52,016 bases of DNA from Lysobacteraceae bacterium (GCA_003241895.1 QBLY01000019.1:1-52016), one strand, 5' to 3'. Counted from the first letter of the stretch, positions 8,172 to 17,248 are shown. Numbers and translations are program-made. The notes: generated by a model not told the origin, from the sequence alone.

Positions 8172-9971
8172 ATGACCGAGCCTGCCGCTACCACCCCCGA
8201 CGCACCGCCGGTCGCCGAACGCAGCCTCTCGGGCATCCTGCGCGAGCTTGTTCCGTTCCTGAAACCCTACCTGGGGCGGATCGCGCTCGCGCTGGCCTGC
8301 CTGGTCGCGGCCAAGCTGGCCAACCTGGGCGTGCCGCTGATCCTCAAGGGGCTGGTGGATGGCCTGGACGTGGAGCCGTCGCTGCTGGTGCTGCCGGTGG
8401 GGCTGCTGCTGGCCTACGGCGCCTCGCGCCTGTCGGTGACGCTGTTCACCGAGATGCGCGGCATCGTCTTCGCCCGCGTGATGGCGCGCAGCTCGCGCAC
8501 CGTCATGCTGCGCGTGTTCCGCCACCTGCACGCCCTGAGCCTGCGCTTCCACCTCAACCGCCGCACCGGCGGCGTGGCGCGCGACGTCGAGCGCGGCGGC
8601 AGCGCCATCTCCGACCTGCTCGACTGGACCATCTACACGATCATCCCGACCATCCTCGAGATCGGCCTGGTGACGGCCGTGCTGGTGTGGAAGTACGACT
8701 GGGGCTTCGCCGCCATCACGCTGGGCACCATCGCCGCCTACGTGGCGTGGACCTTCCGCGTCACCGAATGGCGCACCCGCTACTACCGCGCCGCGGTCGA
8801 GGCCGACACCCGCGCCAGCGCGCGCGCCGTGGACTCGCTGCTCAACTTCGAGACGGTGAAGTACTTCAACAACGAGGAACACGAGGCCCGCCGCTACGAC
8901 GAGAACCTGCGGCAGATGGAGGACGCGACGGTCAAGAGCCTCAAATCGCTCGCAGTGCTCAACCTGGGGCAGAGCGCCATCGTCGCCGTCGGCATCACGG
9001 CCCTGATGTGGCGCGCCGCCGCCGGCGTGGCCGCGGGCGAGATGACCATCGGCGACCTGGTGCTGGTGAATGCCTACCTGCTCCAACTTTCCGCGCCGCT
9101 CAATTTCCTGGGCATGGTGTACCGCGAAGTGAAACAGGCGATCACGAATATCGAACGCCTGTTCGGCCTGCTGGACGAGAGCCAGGACGTGCGCGACCGC
9201 CCGGACGCCAAGGCGCTGGTGGCGACCCGCCCGGAGGTGTCGTTCACCGACGTGCACTTCGGCTACGACGAGCGCCGCGAGATCCTGCACGGCGTCAGCT
9301 TCACCATCCCGCCCGGCGGCACGCTGGCGGTGGTGGGGCATTCGGGCAGCGGCAAGTCCACGCTGTCGCGGCTGCTTTACCGGTTCTATGAAATCAACGG
9401 TGGCAGCATCGCCATCGACGGCCAGGACCTGCGCACGCTGACGCAGGATTCGGTGCGCGCGGCCATCGGCATCGTCCCGCAGGACACCGTGCTGTTCAAC
9501 GACTCCATCCGCTACAACATCCGCTACGGCCGGCCCGAAGCCAGCGACGATGAGGTGGAGGCCGCTGCACGCTCGGCCCACATCCACGACTTCATCCTCA
9601 CCCTGCCCGACGGCTACGACAGCGAAGTGGGCGAACGCGGCCTGAAGCTGTCCGGCGGCGAGAAGCAGCGCGTGGCCATCGCCCGCGCGCTGCTCAAGAA
9701 CCCGGCCATCCTGATCTTCGACGAGGCGACGTCGGCGCTCGATTCCGCCAGCGAACAGGCCATCCAGGACGAACTCGACCGCATCGCCATCGGCCGCACC
9801 ACCCTGGTGATCGCCCACCGCCTGTCCACGGTGATGGACGCCGACGAGATCCTGGTGCTGGACGGCGGCAACGTGGTGGAGCGCGGCAGCCACGCCGCCC
9901 TCCTCGCCCGCAACGCCCGCTACGCCACCATGTGGCGCCTGCAGCAGCAAGAAGCCCCAACCCCCGCCTGA
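8172..9971 (+). CDS. ATM1-type ABC transporter, fused permease and ATPase
   Basis: Homodimeric ABC exporter of 599 residues, from an ATG at 8172. The transmembrane domain occupies about 25-325 and contains LLNFETVKYFNNEEHEARRY, a signature of the ATM1/HMT1 group, whose members export glutathione-linked metal or Fe-S species. The nucleotide-binding domain has Walker A GHSGSGKST (389-397), signature LSGGEKQR, Walker B ILIFDEATSALD and the H-loop IAHRLST. It is divergent from the MFS pump and ends 10 bases from a convergent small gene. A role in metal, glutathione-conjugate or Fe-S homeostasis is inferred from the subfamily. Confidence 0.9.
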   Translation: MTEPAATTPDAPPVAERSLSGILRELVPFLKPYLGRIALALACLVAAKLANLGVPLILKGLVDGLDVEPSLLVLPVGLLLAYGASRLSVTLFTEMRGIVFARVMARSSRTVMLRVFRHLHALSLRFHLNRRTGGVARDVERGGSAISDLLDWTIYTIIPTILEIGLVTAVLVWKYDWGFAAITLGTIAAYVAWTFRVTEWRTRYYRAAVEADTRASARAVDSLLNFETVKYFNNEEHEARRYDENLRQMEDATVKSLKSLAVLNLGQSAIVAVGITALMWRAAAGVAAGEMTIGDLVLVNAYLLQLSAPLNFLGMVYREVKQAITNIERLFGLLDESQDVRDRPDAKALVATRPEVSFTDVHFGYDERREILHGVSFTIPPGGTLAVVGHSGSGKSTLSRLLYRFYEINGGSIAIDGQDLRTLTQDSVRAAIGIVPQDTVLFNDSIRYNIRYGRPEASDDEVEAAARSAHIHDFILTLPDGYDSEVGERGLKLSGGEKQRVAIARALLKNPAILIFDEATSALDSASEQAIQDELDRIAIGRTTLVIAHRLSTVMDADEILVLDGGNVVERGSHAALLARNARYATMWRLQQQEAPTPA

Positions 9972-9981
9972 CCCCGTTTCT

Positions 9982-10125
9982 CTACGCGCCGCCCAGGAGG
10001 GGGGCCAGCAGCAGCCAGGCGCCCACCAGGGCCACGCCGATCATCAGCAGGCGGATGAAGAAGAAGGTGACCTTCCAGGCCACCAGCAGGCCCAAGGCCA
10101 GCAACACGAATCCCAGCACGCTCAT
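9982..10125 (-). CDS. Small (47-aa) two-helix membrane protein, uncharacterised
   Basis: Short hydrophobic protein starting MSVLGFVLLALGLL with two predicted membrane helices (about 3-18 and 22-42) separated by KVTFFFIR. The ATG has a good GAGGA ribosome site 10 bases upstream, which favours this start over a longer open frame reaching 10251. Gene-like codon use and hydrophobic composition support it. It is convergent with the ABC exporter and divergent from parC. No function can be assigned. Confidence 0.6.
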   Translation of the reverse strand: MSVLGFVLLALGLLVAWKVTFFFIRLLMIGVALVGAWLLLAPLLGGA

Positions 10126-10221
10126 GACTTTGATTCCTCGAAGTTTCCCGGCAGCCTGCGGGCCTGCGCCTGAACGCCCCGGAAACCACACCGATCGCGG
10201 CCCATGAGACGGCGCGGCGGA

Positions 10222-10227
10222 TAGAAT
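10222..10227 (+). promoter_or_regulatory. Candidate -10 hexamer for parC
   Basis: TAGAAT occurs 32 bases before the parC ATG within otherwise very GC-rich DNA. No convincing -35 box is visible at the expected distance, so this is a low-confidence call based on position and composition. Confidence 0.35.
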
Positions 10228-10259
10228 GGCGGCTCCATACGTTCCGAGCACGACCCCGC

Positions 10260-12506
10260 ATGACCGAGCCCGCCCGCCCCACCTTCCACGGCTTCGAACA
10301 GATCCCGCTGCGCGAATACGCCGAGCGCGCCTACCTGGACTATTCGATGTACGTGGTGCTGGACCGCGCCCTGCCCTTCCTGGGCGACGGCCTCAAGCCG
10401 GTGCAGCGCCGCATCATCTACGCCATGAGCGAACTGGGCCTGGGCGCCGGCGCCAAGCCCAAGAAGTCCGCCCGCACCGTCGGCGACGTCATCGGCAAGT
10501 TCCACCCGCACGGCGACAGCGCCTGCTACGAAGCCCTGGTGCTGATGGCCCAGCCGTTCTCGTATCGCTACCCGCTGATCGAAGGCCAGGGCAACTTCGG
10601 CTCCACCGACGACCCCAAGTCGTTCGCGGCCATGCGCTACACCGAATCCAAGCTCACCCCGATTGCCGAAGTGCTGCTGGGCGAACTGGGCCAGGGCACC
10701 GTGGACTGGGTTCCCAACTTCGACGGCACCCTGCAGGAGCCCAGCTGGGTTCCGGCGCGCCTGCCGCACCTGCTGCTCAACGGCACCATGGGCATCGCCG
10801 TGGGCATGTCCACCGACATCCCGCCGCACAACCTCAACGAAGTGGTGAGCGCGGCCATCCGCCTGCTCGACGACCCCGACGCCAGCGTGCGCGACCTGTG
10901 CGAACACGTGCGCGGCCCCGACTACCCCACCGGCGCCGAGATCATCACGCCCGCCGCCGACCTGATCAACATCTACGAAACCGGCGGCGGCAGCGTGCGC
11001 GCCCGCGCCACGTGGACCCGCGAAAACCTCAACATCGTCATCACCAACCTGCCCTACCAGGTCTCGCCTTCGAAGATCATGGAGCAGGTGGCGCAGCAGA
11101 TGCGCGCCAAGAAGCTGCCCTGGCTGGAGGACCTGCGCGACGAGTCCGACCACGAGAACCCCGTGCGCCTGGTGCTGGTGCCGCGCAGCAACCGCGTTGA
11201 TTTCGACGGCCTGATGGGCCATTTGTTCGCCACCACGGACCTCGAGAAGAGCTTCCGGGTGAACTTCAACATCATCGGCCTCGACGGCCGCCCGCAGGTG
11301 AAAAACCTCAAGACCTTCCTCACCGAATGGCTGGAGTTCCGCAACACCACGGTGGCACGCCGCCTGCGCCACCGCCTGGATCGCGTCGAGCGCCGCCTGC
11401 ACATGCTGCAGGGCCTGCTGGTGGCCTTCCTCAACCTCGATGAAGTCATCCGCATCATCCGTACCGAAGACGAGCCCAAGGCCGTGCTGATGGAGCGCTT
11501 CGGCCTGGACGACGACCAGGCCGAGTACATCCTGGAAACCAAGCTCAAGCAGCTGGCCCGCCTGGAGGAAATGAAGATCCGCGGCGAGCAGGACGAACTG
11601 GCCAAGGAGCGCGACAAGATCCAGTCCATCCTCGAATCCAAGGCCAAGCTCAAGAAGCAGGTGAAGGACGAACTGCTGGCCGACGCCAGGAAGTTCGGCG
11701 ACGCCCGCCGCTCGCCGCTGGTGCAGCGCGACGCGGCCCAGGCCATCAGCGAGAACGAGCTGGTGCCCAGCGAGCCGGTGACGGTGGTGCTGTCGAAGAA
11801 AGGCTGGATCCGCAGCGCCAAGGGCCACGACGTGGAAGCCGGTGCGTTGAGCTACCGCGACGGCGACGGCCTGCTGCAGGCGGTGAAGGGACGCAGCACG
11901 CAGCAGGTGGCCTTCCTGGATTCCACCGGCCGCAGCTACTCCGCGCTGGCGCATACCCTGCCCAGCGCACGCGGCAACGGCGATCCGCTGAGCGGGCGCT
12001 TCTCGCCGCCGGCGGGCGCGTCGTTCGTGGGCGTGGCGGTGGCGGAAAACGAAGCGCGCTACGTGCTGGCCTCCAGCTATGGCTATGGCTTCGTCACGAA
12101 ATTCGAAAACTTCACCGGCCGCAACAAGGCCGGCAAGGTCCTGCTCAACCCCGGCGACGGCGACGTGCTGCCGCCGGCACCGGTCACCGACGCCAAGACC
12201 GACTGGGTGGTGTCGATCACCAGCGCCGGCCACCTGCTGGCGTTCCCGCTTACCCAACTGCCGGAGCTGGACAAGGGCAAGGGCAACAAGCTCATCCAGA
12301 TCCCGCCGGCGAAGCTCAAGAGCGGCGACGAGAAAGTCATCGCCCTGGCCAGCGTGCGCAACGGCGGTGAGCTCACGGTGTACTCGGGCAAGCAGAAGCT
12401 GGTGCTGAGCTGGCGCGACCTGCAGGCCTACGAAGGCACGCGCGCAAGCCGCGGCAACCTGCTGCCGCGCGGGTTCACCAAGGTGGATCGGGTCGAAGGC
12501 ACTTGA
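10260..12506 (+). CDS. parC: DNA topoisomerase IV subunit A
   Basis: Catalytic subunit that decatenates daughter chromosomes together with ParE. The 748-residue protein has the winged-helix core with [13 protein letters not shown], the quinolone-determining region [19 protein letters not shown], and active-site Tyr127 in AAMRYTE. Residues Ser87 and Glu91, equivalent to E. coli ParC Ser80 and Glu84, are wild type, so no target-based quinolone resistance is visible here. A coiled-coil segment rich in Lys/Glu lies near 420-480, followed by a C-terminal beta-pinwheel-type domain. The region before the pinwheel is typical of ParC, not GyrA. parE is not in this window. Confidence 0.95.
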   Translation: MTEPARPTFHGFEQIPLREYAERAYLDYSMYVVLDRALPFLGDGLKPVQRRIIYAMSELGLGAGAKPKKSARTVGDVIGKFHPHGDSACYEALVLMAQPFSYRYPLIEGQGNFGSTDDPKSFAAMRYTESKLTPIAEVLLGELGQGTVDWVPNFDGTLQEPSWVPARLPHLLLNGTMGIAVGMSTDIPPHNLNEVVSAAIRLLDDPDASVRDLCEHVRGPDYPTGAEIITPAADLINIYETGGGSVRARATWTRENLNIVITNLPYQVSPSKIMEQVAQQMRAKKLPWLEDLRDESDHENPVRLVLVPRSNRVDFDGLMGHLFATTDLEKSFRVNFNIIGLDGRPQVKNLKTFLTEWLEFRNTTVARRLRHRLDRVERRLHMLQGLLVAFLNLDEVIRIIRTEDEPKAVLMERFGLDDDQAEYILETKLKQLARLEEMKIRGEQDELAKERDKIQSILESKAKLKKQVKDELLADARKFGDARRSPLVQRDAAQAISENELVPSEPVTVVLSKKGWIRSAKGHDVEAGALSYRDGDGLLQAVKGRSTQQVAFLDSTGRSYSALAHTLPSARGNGDPLSGRFSPPAGASFVGVAVAENEARYVLASSYGYGFVTKFENFTGRNKAGKVLLNPGDGDVLPPAPVTDAKTDWVVSITSAGHLLAFPLTQLPELDKGKGNKLIQIPPAKLKSGDEKVIALASVRNGGELTVYSGKQKLVLSWRDLQAYEGTRASRGNLLPRGFTKVDRVEGT

Positions 12507-12546
12507 GCGCCCCGGCTACGCGCTCATAGCGCGAACGTGGGGGCGC
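12507..12546 (+). repeat. Nested inverted repeats downstream of parC
   Basis: GCGCCCC pairs with GGGGCGC across the interval, and within it CGCGCT/AGCGCG forms a hairpin with a CAT loop. There is no T tract. It could fold in the parC 3' untranslated region or serve as a weak terminator. Confidence 0.35.
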
Positions 12547-12593
12547 ACGTCCAGCGCGCGCCATCAAGTCCGTGAAAAACCTGGGAGGCAGGC

Positions 12594-12836
12594 ATGAAGA
12601 GTTGGATTTTCCTGGGGATCGCCATACTCGGCGAGGTGGTGGCCACGTCGGCACTCAAGGACATCCCGGTCGGCATCGCCTATGCGGTTTGGGCCGGCCT
12701 GGGCATCGTGCTGGTGGCCGGCATCGCATGGGCCCTCTACGGCCAGAAGCTGGACGCCTGGGCCCTGGTGGGCATCGGGATGATCCTGGGCGGGGTGCTG
12801 GTGTTGAACCTGCTTTCCAAGAGCAGCGCGCACTGA
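12594..12836 (+). CDS. SMR-family transporter homologue with internal deletion of the second helix
   Basis: The family (EmrE, QacE, SugE) consists of proteins of about 105-110 residues with four helices that work as dimers exchanging protons for cationic drugs. This one has only 80 residues. It aligns with EmrE through TM1 ([17 protein letters not shown], with the essential Glu14) and then jumps directly to the TM3 sequence [17 protein letters not shown], followed by a complete TM4 and NLLSKSSAH. About 30 residues equivalent to EmrE 23-52, including TM2, are missing without a frameshift. GGGAGG lies upstream of the ATG. It may be a decayed gene or a genuine three-helix variant; identity to the family is clear, function is not. 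Confidence 0.85.
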   Translation: MKSWIFLGIAILGEVVATSALKDIPVGIAYAVWAGLGIVLVAGIAWALYGQKLDAWALVGIGMILGGVLVLNLLSKSSAH

Positions 12837-12867
12837 GAACGGGGCCCGGCCGAAGGTCGTATGACCG

Positions 12868-13047
12868 CTATTCGATGACGGCGCGCCAACCCGGGTTCCC
12901 GGCCCGCCACTCGGCCAGACGCTGTGCGTGGCGCTCAAGCTCCTCGGCGTAGATCTCGAAGACGCAGCGTTGGCAACCGCTGTCGCAGCAGTCCGACGGG
13001 AGCGGTTTTTCGGGCGGCTGCGGTGGGTCGCGAGCGGGGTCACGCAT
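12868..13047 (-). CDS. Oxidoreductase-like small cysteine-rich protein (59 aa)
   Basis: Short minus-strand gene starting MRDPARDPPQPPEKPLP. It contains the cluster DCCDSGCQRCVFEIYAEEL (about residues 19-37), with four closely spaced cysteines, then a charged helix (ERHAQRLAEWRA), and ends GWRAVIE. This matches the oxidoreductase-like protein, N-terminal family (PF09791 type), small proteins common in Xanthomonadaceae and found in mitochondria-associated proteins. The cysteines suggest metal or Fe-S binding; activity is unknown. ATG at 13047, TAG at 12868-12870. It is convergent with the SMR gene and divergent from the cytochrome-rhodanese gene. Confidence 0.8.
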   Translation of the reverse strand: MRDPARDPPQPPEKPLPSDCCDSGCQRCVFEIYAEELERHAQRLAEWRAGNPGWRAVIE

Positions 13048-13240
13048 GGTGCCATGGTATCCGACCCGGGATTCAAGGCTGGTTTGAACCCGGTTCGCGC
13101 CCGTGGGCCGCGCGGTTTCCGCGGCATCGCAGGCTTACCCGGCATCCAAACCGCGAGGGGGTCAGCCGCTACCGCAAGTTAGCGCCGCATGCCGGCCTGG
13201 GTTAAGTTCAACGGATAACAACGCCGATCCGGAGCCCCGA

Positions 13241-14314
13241 ATGCCGCACGCCACCCCGCTGCTCGCCCTGTTGCTGCTTGCCAGCACCCCGGCCCTGGCC
13301 CAGAACGGCCCGCCGCCGCTCACGCCCGAACAGAGCCAAGCCGCGTCGGCCCGCTACCAGCAGTACTGCGCGCTGTGCCACAGCCCGGACCGGTCGGGTT
13401 ATGCCAACGACCACGCGCCGTCGCTGAAGTCGCCGCAGCTGTTTGCGGCGGGGTATCCGTACATCATCGGTGAGGCCATTGCCTACGGGCGGCCGGGCAC
13501 GCCGATGGGCGCCTACCACGAGGAAGTAGGCGGGCCGCTGAAGCGGGCCGAAATCCGGGAGCTGACGATGTGGCTGCGTGACCAGGCCGGCGCCGAGCCC
13601 GTCGAGTTGCCCGACGGCGCCGTGCTGGGCGACGTGGCGCTGGGCGCACAGGTCTACGCCGACACCTGCGCCACTTGCCACGGCGCGCAGGGCGAAGGCG
13701 GCACCGGCACCGCGCTGGGCAATGCCACCATGCTGGCGCTCACGCCCGACGCCTTCATCCGCCACACCATCGAGAACGGCCGCGACGGCACGCCCATGCT
13801 CGCCTTCCGCGACACCCTCAGCGACGCCCAGATCGACGGCGTCACGGCTTTCATCCGCAGCCGCAGTTCGGGCTGGACGGTGCCCGAGCCGCAGCGCCAC
13901 GTGCCCCCCGCGCTGGATGCATACATCATGAATCCGGAGGCGCCGGCGCCCGAGTTCGCGCTCACCGATGGCCTTTACGTCAGCTCCGCCGAGCTCGACC
14001 GTGAGCTCAAGGCCGGCAAGCGCCTGGTGCTGCTCGACACCCGCGTCACCTCCATGTGGGAGCGCGGGCACATCGAGGGCTCGGTGCCAGGGCCCTACTA
14101 CGCCAGCCGCGAAGAAGTGATGGCGAACCTGCCGACCGACGGCACCTGGATCGTGGCCTATTGCGAGTGCCCGCGCGCCGCCGCCGAATCGGTGGTGCGC
14201 AAGCTGCGCGAAGGTGGCCTCACCCATACCGCCGTGCTCTGGGAAGGTTTCCAGGGCTGGGTGAGCCTGGGCTACCCGGTGGTGGGCGGCAACGCGGCGC
14301 CCAAGCCCGAATGA
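13241..14314 (+). CDS. Diheme cytochrome c fused to a rhodanese-like domain
   Basis: Exported 357-residue protein with a signal peptide (MPHATPLLALLLLASTPALA, cleaved before QNG). Two class I cytochrome c domains follow, with heme motifs CALCH (43-47) and CATCH (143-147) and likely axial methionines Met89 and Met186. The C-terminal part (about 240-347) is a rhodanese domain with LVLLDTR, the ERGHIEGS segment and the active-site loop YCECPRAAAES (Cys318). The combination suggests periplasmic electron transfer coupled to sulfur transfer or sulfane handling. DUF924 follows after 13 bases. The substrate is unknown, but the domain assignments are secure. Confidence 0.9.
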   Translation: MPHATPLLALLLLASTPALAQNGPPPLTPEQSQAASARYQQYCALCHSPDRSGYANDHAPSLKSPQLFAAGYPYIIGEAIAYGRPGTPMGAYHEEVGGPLKRAEIRELTMWLRDQAGAEPVELPDGAVLGDVALGAQVYADTCATCHGAQGEGGTGTALGNATMLALTPDAFIRHTIENGRDGTPMLAFRDTLSDAQIDGVTAFIRSRSSGWTVPEPQRHVPPALDAYIMNPEAPAPEFALTDGLYVSSAELDRELKAGKRLVLLDTRVTSMWERGHIEGSVPGPYYASREEVMANLPTDGTWIVAYCECPRAAAESVVRKLREGGLTHTAVLWEGFQGWVSLGYPVVGGNAAPKPE

Positions 14315-14327
14315 AAGGAGCCAACGC

Positions 14328-14879
14328 ATGAGCGTTGAGACCACGCCCGGGGACATCCTGCGATTCTGGTTCCAGGAAACAACCGAAGCGTCATGGTGGA
14401 AAGTGGACCCCGCCTTCGACGCAGTACTGCGGCAGCGCTTCCAGCCGCTGCTGCTGCAGGCCGCCGCCGGCGAGCTGCACGCCTGGCGCGACAGCGCGCA
14501 GGGCCGCCTGGCCGAGGTGATGGTGCTCGACCAGTTCCCGCGCAACATCCACCGCGGCACGCCGCAGGCGTTCGCGCAGGACCCGATGGCCCTGGTGCTG
14601 TCGCAGGAAGCCGTGCGCAGCGGTGCGCTGGCGGAGCTGCCGCCGGTGCAGCGCGGTTTCCTGCTGATGCCGTACATGCACAGCGAATCGGCCGCCATCC
14701 ACGCGCTGGCCGACCCGCTCTACCGCGACCACGCGCCGGGCGGGAACTACGAGTTCGAACTCAAGCACAAAGCCATCATCGACCGCTTCGGTCGCTACCC
14801 GCACCGCAACGCCATCCTCGGGCGCGAGCCCACGCCCGAGGAAACCGCATTCCTGCAGCAGCCGGGTTCAAGCTTCTAG
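14328..14879 (+). CDS. DUF924 family protein
   Basis: A 183-residue cytosolic protein of the DUF924 family, helical TPR-like proteins of unknown function. Typical segments are ILRFWF near the N-terminus, VMVLDQFPRNIHRGTPQAFAQD in the middle (only the first part is the conserved core), FLLMPYMHSE, and the C-terminal HKAIIDRFGRYPHRNAILGR. A strong AAAGGAG site precedes the ATG. It lies 13 bases after the cytochrome-rhodanese gene and is probably cotranscribed, though no functional link is established. Confidence 0.9.
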   Translation: MSVETTPGDILRFWFQETTEASWWKVDPAFDAVLRQRFQPLLLQAAAGELHAWRDSAQGRLAEVMVLDQFPRNIHRGTPQAFAQDPMALVLSQEAVRSGALAELPPVQRGFLLMPYMHSESAAIHALADPLYRDHAPGGNYEFELKHKAIIDRFGRYPHRNAILGREPTPEETAFLQQPGSSF

Positions 14880-14978
14880 CGGCCCCGATGCCGGGCACGC
14901 GCGGCCACGGCCACGGCCCGGGTGGGCCATAATGGCCGCCCCCGGCCGCTGGCCGGCATCGCCAGCCCCTGGAAAGCC

Positions 14979-15449
14979 ATGATCAACAACGACGTCCTGC
15001 GCAGCATCCGCTTCATGCTCGACCTGGGCGACAACAAGATCGTCGAGATCGCCCAGCTGGCCAACGCCGGTTTCGAGCTGGACAAGTCCGAAGTGCAGGC
15101 CTACCTGAAGAAGGAAGGCGAAGCGGGTTTCAGCGAATGCCCCGACCTGGTGCTGTCGCATTTCCTGGACGGGCTGGTGATCCACTACCGCGGCCCCGGC
15201 AGCGAAGCCGACAAGCGCCCGGTGGAAAAACGCGTCAGCAACAACCTGGTGCTCAAGAAGCTGCGCGTGGCCTTCGAGTTCAAGGACGCCGACATGCACC
15301 AGATCTTCCAGGATGCCGGCTTCCCGGTGTCCAAGCCCGAACTGTCGGCGCTGTTCCGCGCACCCAAACACAAGAACTTCCGGCTTTGCGGCGACCAGAT
15401 GCTGCGCAACTTCCTCAAGGGCCTGACGCTGCGCTTCCGCGGCGAGTGA
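14979..15449 (+). CDS. DUF1456 family protein (YehS-like)
   Basis: A 156-residue protein starting MINNDVLRSIRFMLDL, the family signature, with two repeats of the approximately 65-residue DUF1456 unit: the first at about 3-65 and the second from NNLVLKKLRVAFEFKD to about 150 with LRNFLKGLTLRFRG. Function is unknown; the family is cytoplasmic and widespread in proteobacteria. The start at 14979 is chosen because it matches the conserved N-terminus. A CATAAT hexamer at 14928-14933 could be its -10 element. It is convergent with asnB. Confidence 0.92.
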   Translation: MINNDVLRSIRFMLDLGDNKIVEIAQLANAGFELDKSEVQAYLKKEGEAGFSECPDLVLSHFLDGLVIHYRGPGSEADKRPVEKRVSNNLVLKKLRVAFEFKDADMHQIFQDAGFPVSKPELSALFRAPKHKNFRLCGDQMLRNFLKGLTLRFRGE

Positions 15450-15465
15450 AAGCCGCCGCGCGCCT

Positions 15466-15486
15466 ACCCGCCGAGCGCTGGCGGGT
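15466..15486. terminator. Inverted repeat between convergent DUF1456 and asnB genes
   Basis: ACCCGCC and GGCGGGT flank a 7-base loop in the 51-base gap between two convergent stops. It could serve both strands as a weak terminator. No T tract is present on either side. Confidence 0.4.
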
Positions 15487-15500
15487 CCAAGCGCAGCCGA

Positions 15501-17180
15501 TCACCCTGCGGCAGTCGCGGCCAGGTGCACCCCCGCCACCGCGCGCCCGGACGGATCGGCCGCGGCGGCGAACGCCGGGTCCCAGGCAATCGCCGCCGGG
15601 GATGAGCAGGCGATCGACTTGCCGCCGGGAATGGTGCGCGCGCAGGCGTCACCCGGGAACTCGCGCTCGAACAGTTCGCGGTACCAGTACGCTTCCTTGG
15701 TCTGCGGCGGGTTCACCGGGAAGCGCAGCTGGGCTTGCGCCAGCATCGAGTCACTGACGTGGCTTTCCGCGTGCGCCTTGAGGCCATCGATCCAGCCATA
15801 GCCCACGCCGTCGCTGAACTGTTCCTTCTGGCGCCACAGGATTTCATCGGGCAGCACGCCGGTGAAGGCTTCGCGCAGCACGGCTTTCTCGATGCGGCCC
15901 TTGCCGGCCATCTTGTGGGCGGCGTCCATGGACATCGCCAGGTCCATGAACTCAAGGTCCAGGAAGGGCACGCGTGCCTCCACGCCCCAGGCCATCATCG
16001 CCTTGTTGGCGCGCAGGCAGTCGTAGAGGTGCAGCGCGTCGAGCTTGCGCACGGTTTCTTCGTGGAAAGCCCGGGCGTCGGGCGCCTTGTGGAAGTAAAG
16101 GTAGCCACCGAAAATCTCGTCGGCGCCCTCGCCCGACAGCACCATCTTCACGCCCATGGCCTTGATGCGCCGCGCCAGCAGGTACATCGGCGTGGACGCA
16201 CGCACGGTGGTGACGTCGTAGCTTTCGATATGGCGGATCACGTCGGGCAGCGCATCCAGGCCTTCCTCGAAGCGGTAGGTGTAGCCGTGGTGCACCGTGC
16301 CCAGCGCCTTCGCCGCCACTTCGGCGGCCGCCAGGTCGGGGGAACCGTCCAGCCCGATCGCGAACGAGTGCAGGCGCGGCCACCAGGCTTCGCCGCGATC
16401 GTCGTCCTCCACGCGCTGGCGGGCGAAGCGCGCCGCGCAGGCCGTCACCAGCGACGAATCCAGCCCGCCCGACAGCAGCACGCCGTAGGGCACGTCGGTC
16501 ATCAGCTGGCGATGCACGGCCTGCTCGAAGCCCGCGCGCAGCGCTTCGGGCGACACCGACACGCCCTGCGTGGCCGCGTAGTCGCGCCAGGGCCTTTCAT
16601 GGAAGGCCACCAGCGTGCCCGTGGCGCTGTCGAACACGTGGCCGGGCGGGAACGGCGCCACGTCGGCGCAGTGGCGGGCCAGCGCCTTCATTTCCGACGC
16701 CACCCACAGGCGGCCGTCGGCGTCATGGCCCCAGTACAGCGGGCACACGCCCATCGGGTCGCGGGCGATGAGGTAGCGGCCCTGCGCCGCGTCCCACAGC
16801 GCGAAGGCGTAGATGCCGTTGAGCCGGGCAATGCCTTCGGCGCCTGATTGGCGATAAAGCGCGTTGATCACTTCGCAGTCCGAACCGGTCTGGAAGTCGT
16901 ACGGCTGGGTGAGCGCGCGCTCAAGCTCGCGGTGGTTGTAGATTTCGCCGTTCACCGCCAGCGCCAGCTCGCCGTCGGCCGAACGCAGCGGCTGGGCGCC
17001 GCCGGCCGGGTCCACGATGGCCAGTCGCTCGTGCACCAGCACGCAGCGTGCGTGCGTGTACACGCCCGACCAGTCGGGACCGCGATGGCGCTGGCGTGCC
17101 GACAGCGACAGGGCCAGCGGCCGCAGCGGCGCCAGGTCGGCGCCGGGGCGCAGGTCGAAGATTCCGAGGATCGAACACAT
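15501..17180 (-). CDS. asnB: Asparagine synthase (glutamine-hydrolysing)
   Basis: Makes asparagine from aspartate, ATP and glutamine. The 559-residue protein starts MCSILGIF; Cys2 is the glutaminase nucleophile exposed after Met removal, which fixes the start at 17180 despite an open frame upstream. The glutaminase domain (1 to about 200) contains RHRGPDWSG, HERLAIVD and NGEIYNH. The synthetase domain has the PP-loop LLSGGLDSSLV and the downstream GEGADEIFGGY segment. Length is close to E. coli AsnB (554). Upstream, on the same strand, lie an Asn-rich leader peptide and a terminator, so expression is probably attenuated when asparaginyl-tRNA is plentiful. Confidence 0.96.
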   Translation of the reverse strand: MCSILGIFDLRPGADLAPLRPLALSLSARQRHRGPDWSGVYTHARCVLVHERLAIVDPAGGAQPLRSADGELALAVNGEIYNHRELERALTQPYDFQTGSDCEVINALYRQSGAEGIARLNGIYAFALWDAAQGRYLIARDPMGVCPLYWGHDADGRLWVASEMKALARHCADVAPFPPGHVFDSATGTLVAFHERPWRDYAATQGVSVSPEALRAGFEQAVHRQLMTDVPYGVLLSGGLDSSLVTACAARFARQRVEDDDRGEAWWPRLHSFAIGLDGSPDLAAAEVAAKALGTVHHGYTYRFEEGLDALPDVIRHIESYDVTTVRASTPMYLLARRIKAMGVKMVLSGEGADEIFGGYLYFHKAPDARAFHEETVRKLDALHLYDCLRANKAMMAWGVEARVPFLDLEFMDLAMSMDAAHKMAGKGRIEKAVLREAFTGVLPDEILWRQKEQFSDGVGYGWIDGLKAHAESHVSDSMLAQAQLRFPVNPPQTKEAYWYRELFEREFPGDACARTIPGGKSIACSSPAAIAWDPAFAAAADPSGRAVAGVHLAATAAG

Positions 17181-17212
17181 GGGCTTACTCCGGTGGGTCG
17201 TTTCAAGGGCAC

Positions 17213-17248
17213 AAAAGGAAACGGCCCGCACTGTTCAGTGCGGGCCGT
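17213..17248 (-). terminator. Attenuator terminator hairpin upstream of asnB
   Basis: On the minus strand a 12-13-bp perfect stem (ACGGCCCGCACTG / CAGTGCGGGCCGT on plus, 17221-17248) with a tight loop is followed by TTTCCTTTTGT. It lies after the leader peptide stop and about 40 bases before the asnB start, so it must be bypassed for asnB expression. Its promoter-proximal arm can alternatively pair with 17287-17295 (9 bp including one G-U) to form an antiterminator. Confidence 0.85.

Noticed and set aside
13079-13092. GGTTTGAACCC looked like a tRNA T-arm
   Set aside because: No acceptor, D-arm or anticodon arm can be formed around it, and there is no CCA or matching 7-bp acceptor stem.
13048-13240. 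Gap between the 59-aa gene and the cytochrome-rhodanese gene, searched for extra genes or RNA
   Set aside because: Only the divergent upstream regions are visible; no convincing promoter boxes, hairpins or frames were found.
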